In this document: positions 54,262 through 64,000 of the stretch, one piece after another
How positions within the stretch are numbered: the first letter of the stretch is position 1
How the letters are laid out: every line of letters begins with the position of its first letter
Assembly (NCBI RefSeq): GCF_013466605.1
Contig: NZ_CP059162.1
Coordinates: forward strand, 2,666,001 to 2,730,000
Source: Pseudomonas chlororaphis subsp. aurantiaca
GTDB lineage: Bacteria; Pseudomonadota; Gammaproteobacteria; Pseudomonadales; Pseudomonadaceae
Direction of reading: 5' to 3'
DNA: 64,000 bases
The notes under the pieces: generated by a model
The model's database searches: none
The model's input: only the letters and a program-made list of their open reading frames with translations
Told to the model about the DNA's origin: nothing
Translations under genes and position numbers: made by a program

Positions 54262-55083
54262 ATGAGCCAGCCCCTGCGTTTCGCCCTGAATCGTATGGTT
54301 GCCCCACGTTTGAGCCTGCCGGCGTTCATCGAGCTGGCGGTGACCCTGAAAGCCGATGCCATCGAGATCCGCAATGACCTTGCGGGCGTGGAAATCGAAG
54401 ACGGCACGTCGCCGCAACAGGTGCGCCAGTTGTGCGCGGCCCACGGCATCCAGGTGCTGTCGATCAATGCGCTGTACCCCTTCGATGTCTGGAACGACGA
54501 GCGTCGCGCCCAGGCCCTGAAACTCGCCGCCTATGCCCGCGACTGCGGCGCCCGCGGCCTGGTGATGTGCCCGCTGAATGATCGTGCTGATAGCCGCAAT
54601 GAAGCCGAGCGCGGCGCCGGTTTGCGCACCGCCTTGACTGAGCTGGCGCCGATCCTGCGCGAGCACGGGATTCTCGGTTTTATCGAACCCCTGGGCTTCG
54701 AGGAGTGCTCCCTGCGGCGCAAGCGCACGGCGGTGGAGGCGATCCGCGCCATCGGCGGGCTGGATGTGTTCCGCCTGGTGCACGACACCTTTCACCATCA
54801 TCTGGCCGGCGAACAGGAGTTCTTTCCCGAGCTGACCGGGCTGGTGCATATCTCCGGGGTCGAGGACCGCGAGGCCCCGCTGGCGAGCATCCGCGACGGC
54901 CACCGGGTACTGGTGGGCGAGGGCGACATCCTCGGCAACGCGGCGCAGATCGAGACCCTGCTCGAGCGTGGCTACAGCGGCCACCTGTCGTTCGAGCCGT
55001 TCGCCGACAGCGTGCATGGGCTGGCGGATATCCAGCGAGCGATCGGCGCGAGCATCGACCACCTCAAGCAGGCCCTGGCCTGA
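54262..55083 (+). CDS. iolI: inosose isomerase-like TIM-barrel protein
   Basis: 273 aa. Xylose-isomerase-like barrel related to IolI (2-keto-myo-inositol isomerase), with metal-site segments IEPLGFEE, LVHDTFHHHL and HISGVEDRE. It would interconvert inosoloses. Start 54262 with GGAG upstream, 35 bases after iolA. Other sugar phosphate isomerase roles are possible. Confidence 0.85.
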   Translation: MSQPLRFALNRMVAPRLSLPAFIELAVTLKADAIEIRNDLAGVEIEDGTSPQQVRQLCAAHGIQVLSINALYPFDVWNDERRAQALKLAAYARDCGARGLVMCPLNDRADSRNEAERGAGLRTALTELAPILREHGILGFIEPLGFEECSLRRKRTAVEAIRAIGGLDVFRLVHDTFHHHLAGEQEFFPELTGLVHISGVEDREAPLASIRDGHRVLVGEGDILGNAAQIETLLERGYSGHLSFEPFADSVHGLADIQRAIGASIDHLKQALA

Positions 55084-55084
55084 T

Positions 55085-55187
55085 CTGTAGCCGCTGCCGC
55101 AGGCTGCGATCGCGACCGAAGGGCGCGCAAGGCCTCAAGATCGCCGAAGGCCTTCGGCCTTATCGCAGCCTGCGGCAGCGGCTACAG
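55085..55187. repeat. REP pair, family A, inside the inositol operon
   Basis: TGTAGCCGCTGCCGCAGGCT and the inverse GCCTGCGGCAGCGGCTACAG, between iolI and iolD. Confidence 0.82.
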
Positions 55188-55221
55188 AGTGGCAGCCTTC
55201 ACCCTATTCAAAGGTGCAGAT

Positions 55222-58201
<2,980 letters not shown>

Positions 58202-58217
58202 CCTTCTTCTGCATCTT

Positions 58218-58320
58218 CTGTAGCCGCTGCCGAAGGCTGCGATAAGGCCGCAGGCCTTCAGCGATCTTGAGGCCCTACGCGCCCTTCGGTCGCGATCGCA
58301 GCCTGCGGCAGCAGCTACAG
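58218..58320. repeat. REP pair, family A, inside the inositol operon
   Basis: CTGTAGCCGCTGCCGAAGGC and the inverse GCCTGCGGCAGCAGCTACAG, between iolG and iolH. Confidence 0.82.
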
Positions 58321-58352
58321 GCCAACACTTCAGATTCGGGGAGAACACTAAA

Positions 58353-59213
58353 ATGCGCATTGCACTGGACCCCTACATGTATCGCCACCTGCCGCTGGGC
58401 AAGATGACCGACAAGGCCGCCGAGCTGGGGTATCAATACATCGAGCTGTCGCCCCGCGAGGACTTCATGCCGTTCTACAAGGCGCCCCGGGTCGACCGGG
58501 CGCGGATCAAGGCGTTTCGCAAGGCCCTGAGCGACAGCGGCGTGCAGCTCTCTTCGCTGTTGCCGATGTACCACTGGGCCGCCGCCGACGAAGGCTTGCG
58601 CGTGGCGGCGGTGCGCAACTGGAAGCGGGCGATCCAGATCGCCGTGGAAATGGACTGCGAGCTGGTCAACACCGAATTCACCGGCCAGTCGGACAACCCG
58701 CTGGTGTGCGAGAACCAGTTCATGCGCTCCATGGACGAGTTGATCCCGGAGTTCGAGCGCGAGGGCATCAGGCTCGATATCCAGGCCCACCCCTATGATT
58801 TCTGCGAACGCAACAACGAGTCGGTGGACATCATCCGCGGCTTGGACCGGGACTGGATCAACTACCTGTACGCGGCGCCGCATACCTTCTTTTACGACGA
58901 CGGCAAGGGCGACATCGTTTCGATGCTCAAGTACGCGGGCAGCAAACTCAGCCACCTGATCATCGCCGACACCTACAACCACAAGGCGTCTTCGAGCCTG
59001 CGCTATATCGTCAACCCACCGGGCGTCACCGCCACCGTGCACCAGCACCTGGACATCGGCCAGGGCGAAGTGGACTGGACGGCGTTCTTCGATACCTTGC
59101 GCGAGATCCAGTTCGATGGCATCGCCACGGTCTCGGTGTTCGCCTGGGAAGACCGCCCGGACGAATCCAACCGGATGATGCTGGAACGGGTCAGCAGCGA
59201 GCTGTGCCGCTGA
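58353..59213 (+). CDS. iolH: IolH-like TIM-barrel sugar phosphate isomerase/epimerase
   Basis: 286 aa. Xylose-isomerase-like barrel with family segments [28 protein letters not shown], and metal-site residues in [16 protein letters not shown] and ADTYNHKAS. Assigned as IolH by gene context and sequence type. Its exact reaction in the pathway is not settled. GGGGAGAACAC precedes the ATG. Confidence 0.85.
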   Translation: MRIALDPYMYRHLPLGKMTDKAAELGYQYIELSPREDFMPFYKAPRVDRARIKAFRKALSDSGVQLSSLLPMYHWAAADEGLRVAAVRNWKRAIQIAVEMDCELVNTEFTGQSDNPLVCENQFMRSMDELIPEFEREGIRLDIQAHPYDFCERNNESVDIIRGLDRDWINYLYAAPHTFFYDDGKGDIVSMLKYAGSKLSHLIIADTYNHKASSSLRYIVNPPGVTATVHQHLDIGQGEVDWTAFFDTLREIQFDGIATVSVFAWEDRPDESNRMMLERVSSELCR

Positions 59214-59221
59214 CACAAGAC

Positions 59222-59357
59222 CTGTAGCCGCTGGCGCAGCCTGCGATCGAGGACAGCGTCCTCGTAAAACCTGGCGGCGCGGATCGAACTGAAAGACCGC
59301 AGGTGCCGTGATTGCGACCACTGCGTGGTCGATCGCAGGCTGCGCCAGCGGCTACAG
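59222..59357. repeat. REP pair, family A, between iolH and oxidoreductase
   Basis: CTGTAGCCGCTGGCGCAGCC and the inverse GGCTGCGCCAGCGGCTACAG (the latter near 59337-59357), with a longer middle than in the other copies. Confidence 0.75.
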
Positions 59358-59401
59358 CGGCTACAGCAGTACAACGGGTTCTATATAAGGAGGGCTTTGC
59401 G

Positions 59402-60460
59402 ATGCGCATTGGTTTGGTGGGTTACGGCCATGGCGGCCGACATTTTCACGCACCGCTGATCGCCAGCCTGCCCGGCGCGACCTTTGTCGGGGTGGTCACC
59501 CGCTCGGCCGAGCGCCGGCAACTGCTGGCGGCGGAGCATCCCGGGGTGGGGGCCTTCGACAGCATCGAGCAACTGGTCGCGGCCGGGGTCGACGGGCTGG
59601 TGATTTCCACCCCGCTGGAGGGCCGCGCGGCGCTGGTGCTGGAAACCATCGAGCGCGGTATCCCGGTGGTCAGCGACAAACCTTTCGCCATCGACCTCGA
59701 ACAGGCCAAGGCGCTGATCGAGATCGCCGAGAACCGCCAAGTGCCGCTGAGCGTGTACATGAACCGGCGCTGGGACTCGGACTTCCTCACCCTGCGCAAG
59801 CTGATCGACAGCGGCACCCTGGGCAGCGTCAGCCGCTTCGAGTCGCGGGTCGAGCGCTATGTGCCGCAGGCCGTGGGCAATGCCAGTGGCGGCGGGTTCC
59901 TGCGCGACCTTGGCAGCCATCTGGTGGACCAGGCCTTGCAGCTGTTCGGCCCGGTGACCCGGGTCTATGCCGAGTTGCAGTACGCCGCCCAGGCGCCGAC
60001 CTGCGACTACGGATTTTTCCTCGCCCTGAGCCATGCGGGCGGCGTGGTTTCACATTTGTCCGGTAGTTGTCTGCAGAACTGCCAGGGACCGCGGTTCCGG
60101 GTCAGCGGTTCGGCCGGCAGTTATACGGTCGAGGGCCTGGATGGCCAGGAGCAGGCGCTGGTCGCCGGCCTGTCGCCACAAACCGAGGGCGAGCGCTGGG
60201 GCGTCGAGGAACACCGGCGCTGGGGCTGGTTCGAGCAGGGCGAGATTCGTGAGCGGATAGCCTCCGAGCGAGGCGACTGGTTGCAGTTCTATAAACGCTG
60301 GCAGGCGGCGCTGCAAGGGCAGGGGCCGCTGCCGGTGACGCCGGCCGAGGCCCTGGCCACCACCCGCGTGCTGGACGCCGCGCGCCTGAGCTGGCGCCAG
60401 CGCCAGGTGGTGGAAATGGCCGATTTCCGGTTGCAGAATGAATTTGGAATAAAATTCTAA
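59402..60460 (+). CDS. Gfo/Idh/MocA family oxidoreductase
   Basis: 352 aa. NAD(P)-binding IGLVGYGHGGRHFHAP (3-18), DKPFAIDLEQAKALIE, and the catalytic-region RDLGSHLVDQALQLFG. Differs from IolG; probably handles another inositol isomer or an inositol derivative. Last gene of the catabolic group. GGAG (in AAGGAGG) precedes the ATG. Specific substrate unknown. Confidence 0.85.
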   Translation: MRIGLVGYGHGGRHFHAPLIASLPGATFVGVVTRSAERRQLLAAEHPGVGAFDSIEQLVAAGVDGLVISTPLEGRAALVLETIERGIPVVSDKPFAIDLEQAKALIEIAENRQVPLSVYMNRRWDSDFLTLRKLIDSGTLGSVSRFESRVERYVPQAVGNASGGGFLRDLGSHLVDQALQLFGPVTRVYAELQYAAQAPTCDYGFFLALSHAGGVVSHLSGSCLQNCQGPRFRVSGSAGSYTVEGLDGQEQALVAGLSPQTEGERWGVEEHRRWGWFEQGEIRERIASERGDWLQFYKRWQAALQGQGPLPVTPAEALATTRVLDAARLSWRQRQVVEMADFRLQNEFGIKF

Positions 60461-60472
60461 AATGAGTTGATA

Positions 60473-60488
60473 TAGAAATTATTTTCCA
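60473..60488. promoter_or_regulatory. palindromic operator upstream of the inositol importer
   Basis: TAGAAATTATTTTCCA, one base from the TGGAA-N6-TTCCA form seen at 48705-48720. A related TGGAATAAAATTCTA lies 28 bases upstream (60445-60459). Both lie just after the oxidoreductase gene and before the importer. Confidence 0.6.
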
Positions 60489-60590
60489 ATAAAGTCGTTT
60501 CCAGGTTGCCGACTAGCAGGGTTCTCGCACCGATCTCAAGCCCGCCTTGAGCCGAGTGGAACCCGCCAACAAAAACAACAGGTACCGTCG

Positions 60591-60776
60591 ATGAAAACCT
60601 TCAGTTCCGCTTTGCACCTGCTTCGTCGCGCATTCTTGCGCCGCCGTCCGCTGTCTCGCCAAATATCCCGGCCTGCCGCCATCGTCCAGTCCCTGGTCCG
60701 CCTGCTTTGCGTCGAACGCAAGGGCGCGCTGGTGTGCTGCATGCCCGGCGCGCCGATCGTGCGTCTGCCTCACTGA
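60591..60776 (+). CDS. 61-aa basic ORF, doubtful
   Basis: Encodes a very Arg-rich, partly hydrophobic peptide (LLRRAFLRRRPLSRQISR..) between the operator and the importer gene. The binding site is weak. It may be a leader ORF or a chance frame in GC-rich DNA. Confidence 0.3.
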   Translation: MKTFSSALHLLRRAFLRRRPLSRQISRPAAIVQSLVRLLCVERKGALVCCMPGAPIVRLPH

Positions 60777-60830
60777 GTGGTTTCTGCGCCTTATCCATAA
60801 AACCTACAAGAATGTGGAGAAAGACCTTTC

Positions 60831-61757
60831 ATGAAGACCAAGACCCGTTTTGCCACGCTCGCCCTGTCCCTGTTGCTGGGCAGCGGCTCGGCGTTCGCCG
60901 ACCTGAAGATCGGCGTGAGCATGTCGCAGTTCGACGACACCTGGCTGACCTACCTGCGCGAATCCATGGACCAGAAAGCCAAGTCCCTGCCGGATGGCGT
61001 CACGCTGCAGTTCGAGGACGCCCGGGCCGACGTGGTCAAGCAACTGAGCCAGGTGGAAAGCTTTATCAGCCAGAAGGTCGACGCCATCGTGGTCAACCCG
61101 GTGGACACCGCGGCGACCCGCAAGATCACCGAGGCGGCGGTCAAGGCCGGGATTCCGCTGGTCTACGTCAACCGTCGTCCGGACGACTTGAACCTGCCCA
61201 AGGGCGTGGTCACCGTGGCCTCCAACGACCTGGAGGCCGGGCAGATGCAGATGCAGTACCTGGCCGACAAGATGGGCGGCAAGGGCGAGGTGGTGATCCT
61301 GCTGGGCGACCTGGCGAACAACTCCACCACCAACCGCACCAAGGGCGTCAAGGAAGTGCTGGCCAAGTACCCGGGGATCAAGGTCGAGCAGGAGCAGACC
61401 GGGATCTGGCTGCGGGACAAGGCCATGACCCTGGTCAACGACTGGCTGACCCAGGGCCGCAAGTTCGACGCGGTGGTGGCCAACAATGATGAGATGGCCA
61501 TCGGCGCCGCCATGGCGCTGAAACAGGCCGGGGTGGAGAAGGGCAGCGTATTGATCGCCGGTGTCGACGGTACGCCCGACGGCCTGCGCGCGGTGCAGAA
61601 GGGCGACCTGGCGGTCTCGGTGTTCCAGGATGCCAAGGGCCAGGCCGACGGCTCGATCGACACCGCGGTGAAGATGGCCAGGCACGAGCCGGTGGAACAG
61701 GCGGTGTGGGTGCCTTATCGCCTGATCACCCCGGAAAACGTCGCCCAGTTCAAATAG
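60831..61757 (+). CDS. inositol-type ABC transporter substrate-binding protein
   Basis: 308 aa periplasmic binding protein of the ribose/inositol family. Sec signal 1-23 (ending AFA), then [20 protein letters not shown], and the hinge and ligand-site segments [16 protein letters not shown] and [22 protein letters not shown]. Followed by an ATPase and a permease gene. Cargo inferred to be myo-inositol from the neighbouring catabolic operon; ribose-type sugars are the alternative. GTGGAGAAAG precedes the ATG. Confidence 0.87.
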   Translation: MKTKTRFATLALSLLLGSGSAFADLKIGVSMSQFDDTWLTYLRESMDQKAKSLPDGVTLQFEDARADVVKQLSQVESFISQKVDAIVVNPVDTAATRKITEAAVKAGIPLVYVNRRPDDLNLPKGVVTVASNDLEAGQMQMQYLADKMGGKGEVVILLGDLANNSTTNRTKGVKEVLAKYPGIKVEQEQTGIWLRDKAMTLVNDWLTQGRKFDAVVANNDEMAIGAAMALKQAGVEKGSVLIAGVDGTPDGLRAVQKGDLAVSVFQDAKGQADGSIDTAVKMARHEPVEQAVWVPYRLITPENVAQFK

Positions 61758-61857
61758 GCCCGGTTCAAAAAAGCCTGGTTCAAGAAAGCTCGCCCGTTCC
61801 ACAACAACAATAAGCCGGCGGGGTGGCCCAGTTGCCCCGCGGATGGAGTACCTGATC

Positions 61858-63423
61858 ATGTTCGCTTCAGCGACTGCTTCGAGCATCCCGGCGGCGGCCG
61901 TGCCGCCCGCCGCCCAGTCCGGGCAAGAGCCCTATCTGCTGGAAGTCATCAACGTCAGCAAGGGCTTTCCCGGTGTTGTCGCCCTGTCCGATGTGCAACT
62001 GCGGGTGCGTCCCGGCACGGTGCTGGCGCTGATGGGGGAGAACGGCGCGGGCAAGTCGACCCTGATGAAAATCATCGCCGGGATCTACCAGCCGGACGCC
62101 GGCGAGCTGCGGCTCAAGGGCCAGCGGGTGAATTTCGAGACGCCGCTGGCGGCCTTGCAGGCGGGGATCGCGATGATCCACCAGGAACTCAACCTGATGC
62201 CGCACATGAGCATCGCCGAGAACATCTGGATCGGCCGCGAGCAGCTCAACGGCCTGCACATGATCGATCACCGCGAGATGCACCGCTGCACCGCGCTGTT
62301 GCTGGAACGCCTGCGCATCAACCTCGACCCCGAGGAACAGGTGGGCAACCTGAGCATCGCCGAGCGGCAGATGGTGGAGATCGCCAAGGCGGTGTCCTAC
62401 GACTCCGACATCCTGATCATGGACGAACCGACTTCGGCCATTACCGAGAAAGAGGTGGCGCACCTGTTCTCGATCATCGCCGACCTCAAGGCCCAGGGTA
62501 AGGGCATCATCTATATCACTCACAAGATGAACGAAGTGTTCGCCATCGCCGATGAAGTGGCGGTGTTCCGCGACGGCGCCTACATCGGTCTGCAACGGGC
62601 CGACAGCATGGACGGCGACAGCCTGATCTCGATGATGGTCGGCCGCGAACTCAGCCAGCTGTTCCCGGTGCGCGAGAAGCCCATAGGCAATCTGCTGATG
62701 TCGGTGCGCGACCTGCGCCTGGACGGGGTGTTCGAGGGCGTGTCCTTCGACCTGCACGCCGGGGAGATTCTCGGCATCGCCGGGCTGATGGGTTCGGGCC
62801 GCACCAACGTGGCCGAGACGATTTTCGGCATCACCCCCAGCGACGGCGGCGAGATCCGCCTCGACGGCCAGCCGGTGCGCATCAGCGACCCGCACATGGC
62901 CATCGAGAAGGGCTTTGCCCTGCTGACCGAGGACCGCAAGCTCAGCGGCCTGTTTCCCTGCCTGTCGGTCCTGGAAAACATGGAGATGGCGGTGCTGCCG
63001 CACTATGCCGGCAACGGCTTCATCCAGCAGAAGGCCCTGCGCGCCCTGTGCGAGGACATGTGCAAGAAGCTGCGGGTCAAGACCCCGTCCCTGGAGCAGT
63101 GCATCGACACCCTGTCCGGCGGCAACCAGCAGAAGGCCTTGCTCGCCCGCTGGCTGATGACCAACCCGCGGCTGCTGATCCTCGACGAACCGACCCGTGG
63201 CATCGACGTCGGCGCCAAGGCCGAGATCTACCGGCTGATCGCCTACCTCGCCGGCGAAGGCATGGCGGTGATCATGATCTCTTCGGAGCTGCCGGAAGTG
63301 CTGGGCATGAGCGACCGGGTGATGGTCATGCACGAGGGCGAGCTGATGGGCACCCTCGACCACGGCGAAGCGACCCAGGAGAAGGTCATGCAACTGGCTT
63401 CCGGGATGTCCCTGGTCCACTAG
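61858..63423 (+). CDS. sugar/inositol ABC transporter ATPase (double domain)
   Basis: 521 aa with two ATPase domains, as in RbsA/IatA. First domain: GENGAGKST Walker A (near 63-71), [14 protein letters not shown] signature, [11 protein letters not shown]alker B. Second domain: [12 protein letters not shown] in place of a normal Walker [30 protein letters not shown]. Start at 61858 with GGAG nine bases upstream; an in-frame ATG at 61843 lacks one. Energises import with the neighbouring binding protein and permease. Confidence 0.88.
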   Translation: MFASATASSIPAAAVPPAAQSGQEPYLLEVINVSKGFPGVVALSDVQLRVRPGTVLALMGENGAGKSTLMKIIAGIYQPDAGELRLKGQRVNFETPLAALQAGIAMIHQELNLMPHMSIAENIWIGREQLNGLHMIDHREMHRCTALLLERLRINLDPEEQVGNLSIAERQMVEIAKAVSYDSDILIMDEPTSAITEKEVAHLFSIIADLKAQGKGIIYITHKMNEVFAIADEVAVFRDGAYIGLQRADSMDGDSLISMMVGRELSQLFPVREKPIGNLLMSVRDLRLDGVFEGVSFDLHAGEILGIAGLMGSGRTNVAETIFGITPSDGGEIRLDGQPVRISDPHMAIEKGFALLTEDRKLSGLFPCLSVLENMEMAVLPHYAGNGFIQQKALRALCEDMCKKLRVKTPSLEQCIDTLSGGNQQKALLARWLMTNPRLLILDEPTRGIDVGAKAEIYRLIAYLAGEGMAVIMISSELPEVLGMSDRVMVMHEGELMGTLDHGEATQEKVMQLASGMSLVH

Positions 63424-63493
63424 CCGGCAAACGTATCAAGGCCATCGGCGAGCTGTGTTCGCCGCCGGCCATACAAGAAGAAGGTGAAGGCTT

Positions 63494-64000
63494 ATGAACG
63501 CGATACTGGAAAACAAACCCGCGGCGGCGCCAGCCAGAACGCGCCGGCGCCTGCCCACCGAACTGAGCATCTTCCTGGTGCTGATCGGCATCGGCCTGGT
63601 GTTCGAACTGTTCGGCTGGATAGTGCGCGACCAGAGCTTCCTGATGAACTCCCAGCGCCTGGTGCTGATGATTCTGCAGGTGTCGATCATCGGCCTGCTG
63701 GCCATCGGCGTGACCCAGGTGATCATCACCACCGGCATCGACCTGTCGTCCGGCTCGGTGCTGGCGCTGTCGGCGATGATCGCCGCCAGCCTGGCGCAGA
63801 CCTCGGATTTCACCCGCGCGGTGTTCCCGTCGCTGACCGACCTGCCGGTGTGGATACCGGTGGTAGCCGGGCTGGGGGTAGGGCTGCTGGCGGGGGCGAT
63901 CAACGGAAGTATCATCGCGATGACCGGCATCCCGCCCTTTATCGCCACCCTCGGCATGATGGTCTCGGCGCGCGGCCTGGCGCGTTACTACACCGAAGGC
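63494..64000 (+). CDS. sugar/inositol ABC transporter permease, partial (runs off window)
   Basis: 169 codons visible. After a polar start (MNAILENKPAAAPARTRRRL) come membrane spans with the RbsC/IatP-type motifs VTQVIITTGIDLSSGSVLAL and IATLGMMVSARGLA. GAAGGTGAAGG precedes the ATG. The C-terminal half lies outside the window. Confidence 0.87.
   Translation, partial: MNAILENKPAAAPARTRRRLPTELSIFLVLIGIGLVFELFGWIVRDQSFLMNSQRLVLMILQVSIIGLLAIGVTQVIITTGIDLSSGSVLALSAMIAASLAQTSDFTRAVFPSLTDLPVWIPVVAGLGVGLLAGAINGSIIAMTGIPPFIATLGMMVSARGLARYYTEG

Overview
The window looks like a chromosomal segment of a GC-rich fluorescent Pseudomonas, most likely the P. protegens/P. chlororaphis side of the P. fluorescens group. 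The grounds are high GC, a complete hcnABC hydrogen cyanide operon with an ANR box and an RsmA-type site, two families of Pseudomonas REP repeats between genes, and a full inositol catabolic cluster. I saw no rRNA, tRNA or CRISPR array. All calls come from reading the sequence; no database search was run.

Layout. 0.3-3.2 kb: NCS1 nucleobase transporter and N-carbamoyl-beta-alanine amidohydrolase, the end of a reductive pyrimidine catabolism locus whose earlier genes would lie to the left. 3.5-8.2 kb: a sulfonate-type binding protein, a betaine-type ABC transporter with fused ATPase and permease plus its binding protein, and msrA. 8.27-9.07 kb: a large imperfect inverted repeat with a REP pair in the middle. 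9.1-14.9 kb: an RND tripartite efflux operon on the minus strand. 15-19 kb: a lipoprotein, a DUF1016/YhcG-type nuclease, a PAAR protein with a tightly coupled small partner, and an ECF41 sigma factor with its carboxymuconolactone-decarboxylase-like partner. 19.2-24 kb: an IS3-family element disabled by an amber codon, an orphan LexA box, and a BsuBI/PstI-like type II restriction-modification pair; this stretch looks acquired. 24-29.5 kb: two paired exported proteins of unknown function, a GNAT enzyme, a split YeeE/YedE transporter. 28.1-31.1 kb: a Tle-type lipase effector with two duplicated lipoprotein immunity candidates.

31.3-36.1 kb: a sulfide oxidation module (persulfide dioxygenase, sulfide:quinone oxidoreductase, TauE/SafE exporter) divergent from a FisR-like sigma-54 activator. 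A MITE-like element lies in the leader of the operon. 36.3-41.8 kb: PAS-LuxR regulator, small stress-type proteins, a two-component system, and small exported or membrane proteins. 42-45 kb: hcnABC. 45-47.6 kb: GST, Nudix and patatin genes. 47.6-64 kb: RpiR-type regulator and iolC-E-B-A-I-D-G-H plus a Gfo/Idh oxidoreductase, then an inositol-type ABC importer whose permease runs off the window end. A matching palindrome in front of iolC and in front of the importer suggests one repressor controls both uptake and breakdown.

The most interesting items are the regulatory architecture of the sulfide module, the leader of hcnA, the orphan LexA box with a 33-codon ORF, the palindrome between the methylase and a divergent small ORF, the PAAR/small-partner pair, and the duplicated immunity candidates whose differences cluster in one segment.
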